Source: Methylobacterium terricola (GTDB taxonomy: Bacteria > Pseudomonadota > Alphaproteobacteria > Rhizobiales > Beijerinckiaceae). From it: a stretch of 64,000 bases of DNA. The position numbers and the translations under genes are program-made. The notes under the pieces were generated by a model. It ran no database searches. It was not told where the DNA came from and saw only the letters and a list, made by a program, of their open reading frames with translations. The stretch covers positions 62,001 through 126,000 of the forward strand of contig NZ_VDDA01000004.1 of the NCBI RefSeq assembly GCF_006151805.1, given 5' to 3'. Below, one piece after another: positions 8,717 to 17,184 of the stretch. Each line of letters begins with the position of its first letter. Position 1 is the first letter of the stretch.

Positions 8717-9576
8717 CACGCCATCTCTTTCGCGAGCGCGTAGATCTCTTCCGCGTCGAGGACCAATTCGCTGCTCTCGAACAGCTTGGCCACGCAGGCC
8801 CGGTGCAGCTTGAGCTTCAGGCCGCCGATGCCGAGCGCGCCGAACACCGTCTTGCCGTGGCGCTCCTTGCCCTTGTCGGTGGCCTCGATCCCGCCGAAGC
8901 CGAGGGGCGGCTGGGCGTTGTAATCGGCCAGGAAGGCGAGGTCCTTCGCTCCCTGCCACTGCGGCTCGGAGGCGAGTTCGAGGCCGATCGCGCCGGCCGA
9001 GAACGCCACCTCGGCCTCGGCGAGCGCCGCGCCGCGGGATTCGGCGTCCGGGGTCTCGATCGCCCGGATCGACACCTTGAAGCGGGTCTCGATCGCCTTG
9101 GCGGCTTCTTCCGCCTTCGCGAGGCTGCGCCCGGCGAGCGTCACGGCGGCGCCCTCCTTGGCGAGCAGGGCCGCCGAGCGCATCCCGACCGGGCCGGTGC
9201 CGGCGAGCACCAGGGCGCGCTTGCCCTCGAGCGAGCCCGCCGCCTTGGCGACGAGGGCGACGCCGGCCGCCGCGGTGGTGTTCGAGCCGTTGGAATCGAG
9301 CATGCACGACACCCGGAACGGGCCGAAGAAGCGCTTGCGCACCGCCTTGAACACCGCCTCGCCGGCCGCCATGCTGCCGCCGCCGACGAAGATCGCGGTC
9401 GATTTCTTCTCCGAGCCACCGCGGGTGTAGATCGTGCCGTCGACCAGCGCCCCGACATTGTCGGGCGTCACGTTCGGGTAGCCGGTGATGATGTCGGCGC
9501 CGCCGTCGTAGCCCACCACCACGTCGAACACGCTGGGCATCGGGTCGGTGTCGAACTGGAACAGAAGCTTCTTCAT
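8716..9576 (-). CDS. mtdA: NADP-dependent methylenetetrahydromethanopterin/methylenetetrahydrofolate dehydrogenase
   Basis: Oxidises or reduces the methylene/methenyl C1 carrier with NADP(H), linking formaldehyde oxidation to the serine cycle. The 286-aa product begins MKKLLFQFDTDPMPSVFDVV. The N-terminal catalytic domain holds YDGGADIITGYPNVTP, and the C-terminal Rossmann domain holds VLAGTGPVGMRSAALL (glycine motif at 126-131). MtdA is the methylotroph-specific enzyme, distinct from FolD. It sits between hprA (88-bp gap) and fchA (1-nt overlap), the standard order. Confidence 0.97.
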   Translation of the reverse strand: MKKLLFQFDTDPMPSVFDVVVGYDGGADIITGYPNVTPDNVGALVDGTIYTRGGSEKKSTAIFVGGGSMAAGEAVFKAVRKRFFGPFRVSCMLDSNGSNTTAAAGVALVAKAAGSLEGKRALVLAGTGPVGMRSAALLAKEGAAVTLAGRSLAKAEEAAKAIETRFKVSIRAIETPDAESRGAALAEAEVAFSAGAIGLELASEPQWQGAKDLAFLADYNAQPPLGFGGIEATDKGKERHGKTVFGALGIGGLKLKLHRACVAKLFESSELVLDAEEIYALAKEMA

Positions 9577-9664
9577 CGTGATCCTTTCCGCCGCGGGCCT
9601 CCGGGCCTTCGCGGGGCATCCATCCTTCGAGGTAGGCGAGAGCGGGTTAGCGTCCCCGTCCGCC

Positions 9665-10603
9665 CTACTCCACCACGTTCTGCGGCCGGCCGGCCACGAA
9701 GGCCTCGATGTTGTCGACGACCTGGTCGGCGAGGATCTGCATGGCCTGGCGGCTCGCCCAGGCGACGTGGGGGGTGATGATGAGGTTCGGCAGGTCGAGG
9801 GCGAGGAGCGGGTTGTCGTCCCGCGGCGGCTCGCTGGTCAGCACGTCGAAGCCGGCGCCGCCGATCGTACCGGCGGTCAGGGCCTCGGCGAGCGCCGCCT
9901 CGTCGACGAGGCCGCCGCGGGCGGTGTTGATCAGGATCGCGTCGCGCTTCATCCGCGCCAGCTCGCCCCGCCCGATCATGTTGCGGGTCTCCGGCGTCAG
10001 CGGCGCGTGCAGCGTGATGACGTCGCTCTCGCGGAGGATCGTGTCGAGATCGACGAGACCCGGTTGGGGCATCACGTCGTAGGCGAGCACCCGCATGCCG
10101 AGCGCCTCGGCCCGCTGGCCGATCGACTTGCCGAGCGCGCCGTAGCCGACGATGCCGAGCGTCGAGCCGGCGACGTCGCGGATCGGGTAGTCGAAGTAGC
10201 AGAAGTGCCGCGCCCTGGCCCAGTCGCCGCGCCGGACCGAGTTGGCATAGGGAACGATCGCCCGGCGCAACGCGAAGATCAGCCCGATCACGTGCTCCGG
10301 CACGGTGTTGAAGGCGTAGTTGCGGATGTTGACGACGGTGATGCCGCGGGCCTTGGCGGCGGCCTTGTCGACCACGTCGGTGCCGGTCGCCGCGACCGCG
10401 ATCAGCTTCAGGTCGGGCAGCTGCGCCAGCGTGTCTTCCCGCATCGGCACCTTGTTGATGATGGCGATGTCGGCGCCCTTCAGCCGCGCCACGATCTCGT
10501 CGGGCGCCGTCACCGCGTGCTCGACGTAGTCGTGCGGGAAGCTCGGGGGCCGCAGGGTCGCATCCAGGGTCTCGCGGTCGAGGAAGACGATGCGGTGGGA
10601 CAT
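9665..10603 (-). CDS. hprA: Hydroxypyruvate reductase (NADH-dependent)
   Basis: Reduces hydroxypyruvate to D-glycerate in the serine cycle. ATG 10603 (312 aa, MSHRIVFLDRETLDATLRPP) fits the known N terminus; the longer frame to 10834 is an artefact. It is a D-isomer-specific 2-hydroxyacid dehydrogenase: substrate domain, then the NAD-binding motif STLGIVGYGALGKSIG, NTARGGLVDEAAL with the catalytic-region Arg, and LPNLIITPHVAWAS with the catalytic His. VAATGTDVVDKAAAKARGI and NYAFNTVPEHV are strongly Methylobacterium-like. The gap to sgaA (154 bp) holds the palindrome at 10720. Confidence 0.97.
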   Translation of the reverse strand: MSHRIVFLDRETLDATLRPPSFPHDYVEHAVTAPDEIVARLKGADIAIINKVPMREDTLAQLPDLKLIAVAATGTDVVDKAAAKARGITVVNIRNYAFNTVPEHVIGLIFALRRAIVPYANSVRRGDWARARHFCYFDYPIRDVAGSTLGIVGYGALGKSIGQRAEALGMRVLAYDVMPQPGLVDLDTILRESDVITLHAPLTPETRNMIGRGELARMKRDAILINTARGGLVDEAALAEALTAGTIGGAGFDVLTSEPPRDDNPLLALDLPNLIITPHVAWASRQAMQILADQVVDNIEAFVAGRPQNVVE

Positions 10604-10719
10604 GGGAGGGCGTTCTCCGGCGGTCTTTTCGTGATCCCCGCTCTCGGGATGGGCGGGGCGGGGCAGAATGGCATGCCGGGCCGGGTCCCGGCAGCCGGTC
10701 GAGGGCATGGAGCGCAAGA

Positions 10720-10745
10720 TCCCCTCTCCCGTGTGGGAGAGGGGA
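10720..10745. repeat. Dispersed intergenic palindrome (sgaA-hprA gap)
   Basis: TCCCCTCTCCC at 10720-10730, loop GTGT, and its perfect complement at 10735-10745. It is the inverted copy of the element at 5811-5836. It sits in an internal gap of the operon, where it could form a stable hairpin in the transcript. Confidence 0.75.
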
Positions 10746-10757
10746 GAAGCGGGTACC

Positions 10758-11945
10758 TCACCCCTCCCGCGTATTCCGAAAATGCTCCGTCGCCGCCGCG
10801 ACGCCGCTGCCGGGGGTGATGCGGATGCCCGCATCCTGCATCGCCATCTCGACGCCCGCGAGCGCGCCGAGCAGCATCAGCTCGTTGAGGTCGCCGATAT
10901 GGCCGATGCGGAAGAGCTTGCCCGCCACGAGCGACAGGCCGGCGCCGAGGGCGAGGTTGTAGCGGCGATAGGCGATGTCGATCACGTCGGCGCCATTGAT
11001 CCCCTCCGGCACCATCACGGCGCTCACCGTGTTGGAGTGCCACTTCGGTTCCTTGGCGCAGAGCGTCAGGCCCCAGGCCTTGACCGCAGCCCGGGTTCCG
11101 TCGGCGAGCCGGCGGTGGCGGGCGAAGATGGCCTCCAGCCCCTCGTCCTCGACGCAGCGAAGGGCCTCGCGCAGGCCGTAGAGCATCGGCACGGACGGCG
11201 TGTAGGGGAAGTAGCCGGTGGCGTTGGCTTTGGCCTGGTCGTTGAAGTCGAAGTAGACGCGCCGGCACTCGGCGGTCTTCGCGGCCTCCAGCGCCCGTTG
11301 GCTGACGCAGACGATCCCGAGGCCCGCCGGCAGCATCAGGCCCTTCTGCGAGCCGGTGATGGCGCAGTCGACGCGCCATTCCTCGGCCCGGAAGTCGATG
11401 CTGCCGATCGACGACACGCCGTCGACGTAGAGCATCGCCGGGTGGTTCGCCGCGTCCATCGCCTTGCGGACCGCGCCGATATCGGAGGTGACGCCGGTTG
11501 TGGTCTCGTTGTGGACCACCAGCACCGCCTTGATCCGGTGCTCGCGGTCGGCCCGCAGGGCCTCCTCGATCCGCGCCGGATCGGCGCCGCAGCCCCACTC
11601 CTCCTCCTGGACCTCGACGTCGAGGCCGACCCGGCGGGCGAGGTCGATCCACAGCGTGCTGAACTGGCCGTAACGCGGCGCCAGCACCCGGTCGCCGGGG
11701 GAGAGCGTGTTGGTCAGCGCCGCTTCCCAGGCGCCGGTGCCCGTCGAGGGAAAGAGGAAGATCTGGCCCTCGCGGGACTTGAAGACCTTCTTGGTCTCCT
11801 GAAACAGCGGCAGCGTCAGCTCGGGAAAGGCCGAGGAGCGGTGGTCCTCGGACGGCACGAGCATCGCGCGCTGGACCCGCTCGGGGATGTTGGTCGGACC
11901 CGGAACGAAGAGAAAGTTGCGTCCCGGACGTCTCGATCCAGCCAT
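10758..11945 (-). CDS. sgaA: Serine-glyoxylate aminotransferase
   Basis: Transfers the amino group from serine to glyoxylate, giving hydroxypyruvate and glycine, with PLP. ATG 11945 (395 aa, MAGSRRPGRNFLFVPGPTN) is preceded by GGAGGAG, so it was preferred over the frame extending to 12089. Class V aminotransferase features: FVPGPTNIPERV, FPSTGTGAWEAALTN (phosphate binding), VDGVSSIGSID, and TGSQKGLMLPAGLG with the PLP lysine at 201. It is the first gene of the serine-cycle cluster, so the region upstream of it (11946-12378) is the expected site of cluster control. Confidence 0.97.
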   Translation of the reverse strand: MAGSRRPGRNFLFVPGPTNIPERVQRAMLVPSEDHRSSAFPELTLPLFQETKKVFKSREGQIFLFPSTGTGAWEAALTNTLSPGDRVLAPRYGQFSTLWIDLARRVGLDVEVQEEEWGCGADPARIEEALRADREHRIKAVLVVHNETTTGVTSDIGAVRKAMDAANHPAMLYVDGVSSIGSIDFRAEEWRVDCAITGSQKGLMLPAGLGIVCVSQRALEAAKTAECRRVYFDFNDQAKANATGYFPYTPSVPMLYGLREALRCVEDEGLEAIFARHRRLADGTRAAVKAWGLTLCAKEPKWHSNTVSAVMVPEGINGADVIDIAYRRYNLALGAGLSLVAGKLFRIGHIGDLNELMLLGALAGVEMAMQDAGIRITPGSGVAAATEHFRNTREG

Positions 11946-12378
11946 GATGTCTCCTCCGGCCCTGTGGGCGTTGAACCCGGACGTTCTGGTCGTCCGGTCT
12001 CGTGAAATCGGTTGCGCGATCCGGCGCGTCGGCGGTGCGACGGGGATCGGACGGTCGGATCCGAAGAAAACGGGGCGGCACGCCGCCATCCGCGCCCCGG
12101 ATCGCCCTGTCGAGAGCGACTATGCGAGGACCGATTCCGGAAGGAAAATTGAAAAAACTGAGCCCCATGTTAAAAAAATTGAAATGCCCGCCGCGCCCTC
12201 CCCCCAAAGGGGGAGGCACCGCCCTCTTCCGCCGCACGGCTCAGTCGAGGCTAGACCATATCGGCAGTATTGCTCAGAAAAGCCGCAAACCTTATCGAAT
12301 GTGATCAGCGGTACCGGCCACGGCGGATATGCATCGACCTCAAGATGCAACGGGTCGGAACCGGGGGGAGACCGTTCC
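11946..12378. promoter_or_regulatory. Upstream control region of the serine-cycle cluster with an A-tract direct repeat
   Basis: No gene is supported in these 433 bases. The notable feature is an AT-rich island at about 12141-12188. The 10-mer AAAATTGAAA occurs twice in the same direction, at 12145-12154 and 12175-12184, exactly 30 bp apart (about three helical turns) and 200-240 bp before the sgaA start. In M. extorquens this cluster is known to be controlled by the LysR-type regulator QscR. Whether these repeats are its site is inference. The region also serves as the upstream region of the small plus-strand gene at 12379. Confidence 0.45.
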
Positions 12379-12753
12379 ATGATTGCGAGCAGCGTGAGCT
12401 CGGGACTCACACGCGCTGAATTCACATGCGCAGAATCGACCCGTGCCGAACTCGCCCGTACAGAGTCGACGCGTCCCAGGCCGCGGACGGTCCGGCGCTG
12501 GTCGACCTACAATCTGTTTCGCCGGCGCGCCGAGCCGGATCTGGTCTGCGCGGTGCCGAACGACTTCCCGGTGCCGGCCTTCATCACCGGCGAGGCCTGG
12601 ACCTATGCCGGCAACATCGCTGCGCCGTCCGAGGCGCCGCCCGGCTTCTGCGCCGAGATCGCCGAGCGCGGCGCCGAGACCCGCGGCTTCCACCTGTTCC
12701 ACCAGCTGCCGGCCGCGATCGCGCCGGAGCAGGTCTGGCGCGCCGCCGGATAA
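12379..12753 (+). CDS. Small unknown protein with N-terminal pentapeptide (15-bp) repeats
   Basis: ATG 12379 follows GGGGGAG at a good distance and gives 124 aa. I do not recognise a family. Residues 11-30 are four degenerate pentapeptides (TRAEF, TCAES, TRAEL, ARTES) encoded by a 15-bp tandem repeat at 12409-12468. A globular-looking part follows (about 40-124: RRWSTYNLFRRRAEPDL, VPAFITGEAWTYAGN, FHLFHQLPAAIAPEQVW). No signal peptide or membrane helix is seen. The upstream neighbour is the divergent serine-cycle cluster and downstream is a secreted-protein gene. The downstream part has ordinary codon use, so translation is plausible; the start is less sure than the rest. Confidence 0.55.
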   Translation: MIASSVSSGLTRAEFTCAESTRAELARTESTRPRPRTVRRWSTYNLFRRRAEPDLVCAVPNDFPVPAFITGEAWTYAGNIAAPSEAPPGFCAEIAERGAETRGFHLFHQLPAAIAPEQVWRAAG

Positions 12754-12844
12754 GCTTATCTTTTCGAGAACCAAGACCGGGGTTCGCGCATTGTCTTGGC
12801 AAGAAACGCCTTGGCAAGATGTGCCTTAGCCCGGAGTTCCGAAG

Positions 12845-13135
12845 ATGCTCTTCAAGACCGTCATCGCGGCCGGCCTCGTGCTCGCCGGCTCCGCCGCCGC
12901 CCGCGCCGAGGGGACCACCCTCGACCAGGCCGGCATTCCCGCCCTCGACGTGCCGGGCTTCTCCGGGAGCGTGCCGTCCGGCATGCCGCTCTTCGCCGCC
13001 CTGCCCATGATGGCGCCGGGCGCCGAGGTGAACGTGCGCGGGATCGATACGAGCGGCCTCGTCGCCTTCGGTCCGTCGGTCCCGCAGATGGTCGACCCCA
13101 ATGCCGACATCGCCACCGGTTCGCTGAAGAAGTAA
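12845..13135 (+). CDS. Small secreted protein of unknown function
   Basis: A 96-aa product with a clear Sec signal peptide (MLFKTVIAAGLVLAGSAAARAE, cleavage probably after ARA). About 70 mature residues follow that are rich in Pro, Gly, Met and Ala (VPGFSGSVPSGMPLFAALPMM, APGAEVNVRGIDTSGLVAFG). A GGAG lies 8 nt before the ATG. No family is recognised. It stands alone: the upstream gene ends 91 bp before it and the next gene (ATP12) is on the other strand. Confidence 0.65.
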   Translation: MLFKTVIAAGLVLAGSAAARAEGTTLDQAGIPALDVPGFSGSVPSGMPLFAALPMMAPGAEVNVRGIDTSGLVAFGPSVPQMVDPNADIATGSLKK

Positions 13136-13285
13136 GTCGATCGAAGCCGGGGCGCCCTGCCCCGGCTTGCCGAGCCTGGTGATCGACCCCGGCCGCCCGC
13201 ACGTCACGGCGCAAGTCCGCCCGCCGCTGCGCGGTCCTGGACCGGCAGGGTGCGCGTGAGGGCCATCGCGATCCCGCGCGCGAAG

Positions 13286-14074
13286 TCAGGCGCTCAACGC
13301 CGCCACCCGCGCCGCCGCCTCGAACTCCTCCCGCCGCTTGGCGAGCCGCGCCTCGGCCTCGGCGTCCCGGCCCCAGACCTCGGCCTGGAAGGTCTCGTCG
13401 ACATGGGCGGCCGCCCACCCTTCCGGCGGCGTCAGGCGACCGTGCAGGACGGCGAGCGCGATCAGCAGCGAGCCGGTGAGCGTCGTCATCGAGTGCAGGC
13501 CGGCGAGCGCCGTCGGGCTCCCCACGGCCTCGATCGCACGGCGCAGGGCCTGCACCGACGCCTCCGGCTGCGTGACGTGCATCACGCCCTCGCTCAGCAC
13601 GAACCGAGCGCCGAGCGTCTCGTGCGCCCAGGCCAGCACCGGGTCCCAGGCGGCGGCTTGCGCCGCCACGAGCCGCGCCGGGTCGCCGGCCCGGTAGACG
13701 ACGAGGTCGGTGCCGGCATAGGCCGACAGATCGTCGATCACCGCCTCGCGCCGCTCGGCCACCCCGTCGAGGGCCGAGTTGACGAGGCGGGTGAGCGGCA
13801 TCCGCGCCGGATCGATGAACTCGCCTTGCGCGCCCCATTCCTCGGCCAGGGCCTCGGCCAGGGCGGCCTGCGCCACCGCGAGGCGGCGGCGGGCCGGGGT
13901 ATGGGCCGGGCGGCCGTCGAGGACCAGGCGAAAGCCGTCCTCGGACGGCGCGACGCCGGCCTCCTTGTAAAAGCGCTTCGGCAGCGCGGGCTTCGCCGAT
14001 TGGCGGGCGGCGCGGACCGGATCGGGCGAAGCCTCCGGGTCCCCGAGCCAGTCGCGGGTCACGTCGTTCGTCAT
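13286..14074 (-). CDS. ATP12-family F1F0 ATPase assembly chaperone
   Basis: About 262 aa. Family features: LPKRFYKEAGVAPSEDGFRL at 33-52, VLDGRPAHTPARR, EEWGAQGEFIDPARMPLTRL and VNSALDGVAERREAV, YAGTDLVVYRAGDP, and HSMTTLTGSLLIALAVLHG. ATP12 binds the F1 alpha subunit during assembly of ATP synthase; bacterial members occur mostly in alphaproteobacteria. The start is uncertain: ATG 14074 and GTG 14080 are two codons apart and neither has a strong Shine-Dalgarno sequence. The HAD phosphatase gene lies 43 bp upstream on the same strand, so the pair probably shares a transcript. Confidence 0.9.
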   Translation of the reverse strand: MTNDVTRDWLGDPEASPDPVRAARQSAKPALPKRFYKEAGVAPSEDGFRLVLDGRPAHTPARRRLAVAQAALAEALAEEWGAQGEFIDPARMPLTRLVNSALDGVAERREAVIDDLSAYAGTDLVVYRAGDPARLVAAQAAAWDPVLAWAHETLGARFVLSEGVMHVTQPEASVQALRRAIEAVGSPTALAGLHSMTTLTGSLLIALAVLHGRLTPPEGWAAAHVDETFQAEVWGRDAEAEARLAKRREEFEAAARVAALSA

Positions 14075-14117
14075 GAGCACCCAGATAGGAGTTCGGGCCG
14101 GCGGTTGCGAGACGGGC

Positions 14118-14780
14118 TCACGCGGCCGCGACGCGCTCGAGGAGGGCCTCTTCGAGCGCCGACATGCTGTCCATCACCGCGTGAGCGCCGGCGTTCCGCA
14201 GCGCGTCCGAGGTGTGATAGCCCCAGGCGACGCCGAGGGCCGTGACATGGGCGCCCCGCGCCATCATCATGTCGTAGGTCGTGTCGCCGATCATCACGGT
14301 CTGCGCCGGCTCGGCCCCGGTCTCGGCCATCGCCTGCTCCAGCATCGCCGGGTGCGGTTTCGAGGGGGCGTCGTCGGCGGTCTGCACCGTGGCGAACCAG
14401 CCCTCCCAGCCATGGAGGGCGACGAGGTGATCGACGCCGCGGCGGGACTTGCCGGTGGCGATGCCGAGCTGCACGTGCGGCTCGCGGTTGAGCCGCGCCA
14501 GCAGCGCGGCGGCGCCGGGAAACAGCGCCTCGCGGATCTCGGCCTGGGCCCGCAGCCGGCCGAACGACTGCTTGTAGGCCTCGGAGAGGGCGACCACCGG
14601 CCCGTCCGCCCCGACGAGGGCGGTGAAGGCCTGCGGCAGCGACAGCCCGACCACCGAGAGCGAGCGTTCCCGCGTCGGCGCCGGCAGCCCCACCGCGGCG
14701 AAGGCTTCGCGTTGGGCCGCCACGATCATGTGCTGGCTGTCGACCAGGGTGCCGTCGACGTCGAAGACGATCAGGAGCAT
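14118..14780 (-). CDS. HAD-superfamily hydrolase (phosphoglycolate phosphatase-like)
   Basis: A 220-aa HAD phosphatase beginning MLLIVFDVDGTLVDSQ at ATG 14780; a longer frame to 14831 adds 17 basic, unlikely residues. Motif I is DVDGT (Asp8 nucleophile, Asp10). A cap insertion of type C1 follows, then motif II in LGIATGKSRR, motif III Lys in SKPHPAML and motif IV in VMIGDTTYDMMMA. The family includes Gph and pyrimidine nucleotidases, and the substrate cannot be fixed by sequence. It lies upstream of the ATP12 gene on the same strand. Confidence 0.93.
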   Translation of the reverse strand: MLLIVFDVDGTLVDSQHMIVAAQREAFAAVGLPAPTRERSLSVVGLSLPQAFTALVGADGPVVALSEAYKQSFGRLRAQAEIREALFPGAAALLARLNREPHVQLGIATGKSRRGVDHLVALHGWEGWFATVQTADDAPSKPHPAMLEQAMAETGAEPAQTVMIGDTTYDMMMARGAHVTALGVAWGYHTSDALRNAGAHAVMDSMSALEEALLERVAAA

Positions 14781-14831
14781 GGGTGTTCGGGCGCCTCGTT
14801 CCGGGCCGGACGGTGACCGGCCCGCGCGCAT

Positions 14832-14906
14832 CCTCGAGGCTTCGTGCCTCGAAGCTCCCGGCCTCGAGGCTCTTGGCCTCGAAGCTAATGGCCTCGAAGC
14901 TCCTGG
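14832..14906. repeat. 15-bp tandem repeat, five units
   Basis: Five consecutive 15-bp units of type CCTCGAAGCTCCTGG start at 14832, 14847, 14862, 14877 and 14892, with a degraded sixth beginning at 14907. Units differ at a few positions, and each contains the near-palindrome GCCTCGAGGC or GCCTCGAAGC across unit borders. The array fills the gap between the stop of the secreted protein gene (14909) and the HAD gene start (14780). Read on the minus strand it would encode SFEAx/SLEAx pentapeptides, but no gene uses it. Confidence 0.85.
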
Positions 14907-14908
14907 CC

Positions 14909-15367
14909 TCAGGGCTGAGACGGCTTGGCGCGGGCCGGCTGGCCCGGCTGGATCCGCTCATAGCCCAGGCGGCAGCGGATCAGGAAGCGGCGCCGCGCGC
15001 CGCCATGCAGGCTGCGCCGCTGCGAGGCGCGGTTGCAGGCAGCATAGCTCGGACGGCGCCGCCGGGGCGTCGCGGCGCGCTCCGTCCCGGCCGGCCGGGT
15101 CGCCTGTGCGCCGGTCTCGGCGGGGCCTGCGCCGCGGCCGTCCTGGCGGGTCTCTGGCCGAGCGTCCTGCCGCGTCTCCTGGCGACCCTCTTGCCGTCCC
15201 TCTTGCCGGCTCTCATGGCGGCCGTCCGGCCGAGCCGGCGCGGGCCTGCCGTCCGGCCGGGCGGTCGGGGCGGGCACCGGGTCCGGCACGGTGGGGGTCT
15301 GGGCCTGCGCCGTGCCGAGGGCGAGGACTCCGATCAGGCCGAGGCCGGCGAGCGCGGCGGGTTTCAT
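14909..15367 (-). CDS. Secreted Arg/Gln-rich low-complexity protein
   Basis: 152 aa with a Sec signal peptide (MKPAALAGLGLIGVLALGTAQA). A Pro-rich stretch follows, then tetrapeptide repeats RQEG/RQET/RQDA (about 55-80, from 12-bp DNA repeats around 15175-15215). The basic C-terminal segment holds two cysteines (SYAACNRASQRRSLHG, FLIRCRLGYERIQPGQ). The C terminus looks like the conserved part; the middle looks expandable. Function unknown. The neighbouring pseudouridine synthase gene has matching RQEN repeats. Confidence 0.6.
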   Translation of the reverse strand: MKPAALAGLGLIGVLALGTAQAQTPTVPDPVPAPTARPDGRPAPARPDGRHESRQEGRQEGRQETRQDARPETRQDGRGAGPAETGAQATRPAGTERAATPRRRRPSYAACNRASQRRSLHGGARRRFLIRCRLGYERIQPGQPARAKPSQP

Positions 15368-15532
15368 CTGGCTTGTCTCACTCCCGATGGGCCGCGGGCC
15401 CGCGCTGGCGCCGTGGTCGCGACCGCCGGTGCTGAGAATAAGGCGCGCGGGCGTCCTGCCAAGGCCTCCCTCGCCGGCGCCTTCCTCCCCAAGGGCAGGA
15501 AGGCGGCTGGAGCGAGGACGGCCCCGGCGGCG

Positions 15533-17074
15533 TCACGCCTCCGGCGCCTCCACGATCGGGTCGTACCGGGACGCGTCGAAGCCGAGCAGGTTCCAGCTCT
15601 GCGCCATGTGGGGCGGCAGCGGCGCCGTCACGTCGATCGGCTTGGCGGTGCGCGGATGCGGGATCACGATGCGCCGGGCGAGCAGGTGCAGGCGGTTCTG
15701 CAGGCCGCCGGGCAGCTCCCAGTTCTCGATGTCGAAATACTTCGGGTCGCCGACCAGCGGGTGGCCGATATGCGCCGCGTGGGCGCGCAGCTGGTGAGTG
15801 CGCCCGGTGACCGGCTTCAGCGACAGCCAAGCCAGCTTCTGCCCGGCCTGGTCGACCAGGGCGTAGTAGGTCAGGGCGTGGCTCGCGCCCTCGTCGCCGT
15901 GCTTGGCCACCCGCATCCGGGCGTCGGCGTCGCCGATCTCCTCCTTGGCGAGGTAGGTCGAGATCCGGCCCTGGCGCACCTTCGGCACCCCGGCGGCGAG
16001 CGCCCAGTAGATCTTGCGCGCCGCCCGCGACCGGAAGGTCTTGGCGAGCGTCGCCGCGGCGAGCCGGGTCTTGGCGATGATCAGGCAGCCCGCCGTATCC
16101 TTGTCGAGGCGGTGGACGAGGCGCGGCTTCTGGCCGTCCTTGTCGCGCATCGCCTCGAGCAGGCCGTCGACGTGGCGGGTGGTGCCCGAGCCGCCCTGGA
16201 CCGCGAGGCCGAACGGCTTGTTGAGCACCATCATGTCCTGGTCCTCGTAGAGGATCAGGGAGCGCAGGAAGGCCAGATCCCCCTCCGCCCGGGGCGAGCC
16301 CGGGGCCGGGGCACGCGCCTCGAGGCTCAGCGGCGGCACCCGCACGCTGGACCCGGGCTCGACCCGGTCGGCGGCCTTGGCGCGCTTGCCGTTCACCCGC
16401 AACTCGCCCTTGCGCACCAGGCTCTGGATGCGGGTGAAGGGCAGCTGCGGGAAGCGGGCCGAAAGGAAGCGGTCGATCCGCATCCCGGCCTCGTCCGGCG
16501 TCACCTCCAGGGTCTGCACCCCTGTGGCGAGGGCCTCGGCCGTCGCCTCGCGCAGGGCCCGGCGGGTCGGCGGCTTGGCCGTCGCGGGCTTGCCCGCCGC
16601 AGCCTCGGCCTCCGCGGGAGCGCGGCGCGGCGCATCGCCGGTCTCCCGGTGCTCGATCCGGCGATCGTCCCGCCCCGCATGCCGGTTCTCTTGCCGGTTC
16701 TCTTGCCGATCCTCGCGCCGGCGCGGCCGGGCCGGTGGACGGCCCTCCTGCTCGGCATTCCGTGCGGTGCGGGCGGGCGGGCGCTCGGATCTCGGCGTGT
16801 CCGATTTCGGCTTGGCGGGAAATTTCCCGGCCGGCACGCGGGCCGGCGCTTCGTCCCGTTCCCAGGGCGAGGCGTCGCTCATGTCGCGGCCGAAGGCGGG
16901 GCGGGCCGCCGTCGGAGGGGCGCGGTTGGAGACCACCAGGCCGGCGGCGCGCTCGGCGGCATCGCGGGCGGTGTTGCGTGGTCCGGTGCGGACCCGCGGC
17001 GGGCGGCCCGAGGCGGGTCCGCCCGGGCCGGTCCGCGACCGCCCGGAACCGCCGCGAGAAGGAGGCTTCGTCAT
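15533..17074 (-). CDS. RluC/RluD-type 23S rRNA pseudouridine synthase with long disordered N terminus
   Basis: Isomerises uridine to pseudouridine in rRNA. The 513-aa product from ATG 17074 (MTKPPSRGGSGRS) has a basic low-complexity N terminus of about 180 residues, including RQENRQENRH repeats. An S4 RNA-binding domain follows (MRIDRFLSARFPQLPFTRIQ, then VRKGELRVNGKRAK) and the catalytic domain with HRLDKDTAGCLIIAKT, where the Asp is the nucleophile. GRTHQLRAHAAHIGHPLVGD is a second family motif. RluC proteins are usually about 320 aa, so the extension is unusual. Alternative starts exist, for instance the internal MSDASPWERD. Confidence 0.92.
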   Translation of the reverse strand: MTKPPSRGGSGRSRTGPGGPASGRPPRVRTGPRNTARDAAERAAGLVVSNRAPPTAARPAFGRDMSDASPWERDEAPARVPAGKFPAKPKSDTPRSERPPARTARNAEQEGRPPARPRRREDRQENRQENRHAGRDDRRIEHRETGDAPRRAPAEAEAAAGKPATAKPPTRRALREATAEALATGVQTLEVTPDEAGMRIDRFLSARFPQLPFTRIQSLVRKGELRVNGKRAKAADRVEPGSSVRVPPLSLEARAPAPGSPRAEGDLAFLRSLILYEDQDMMVLNKPFGLAVQGGSGTTRHVDGLLEAMRDKDGQKPRLVHRLDKDTAGCLIIAKTRLAAATLAKTFRSRAARKIYWALAAGVPKVRQGRISTYLAKEEIGDADARMRVAKHGDEGASHALTYYALVDQAGQKLAWLSLKPVTGRTHQLRAHAAHIGHPLVGDPKYFDIENWELPGGLQNRLHLLARRIVIPHPRTAKPIDVTAPLPPHMAQSWNLLGFDASRYDPIVEAPEA

Positions 17075-17184
17075 GCGGCGGCTCGTAGCACCCGCGAGCC
17101 CTTCCGTCACGCCCGACACCTCGCCCCCTTGCGGGATTTGAGCTTTCGCCGCCGAATCAGGGTGTTGCCGTGCGTCCGAAAAGC

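Noticed and set aside
1742..12133. 13-bp identical string TATGCGAGGACCG at 1742 and 12121, flanking the serine-cycle cluster like mobile-element ends
   Set aside because: Dozens of 13-mer matches are expected by chance in 64 kb; there is no integrase, no longer identity and the cluster order is ancestral in the genus.
12120..12425. 101-codon minus-strand frame in the serine-cycle upstream region
   Set aside because: No ribosome binding site, odd composition, and it covers the AT-rich control island; more likely non-coding.
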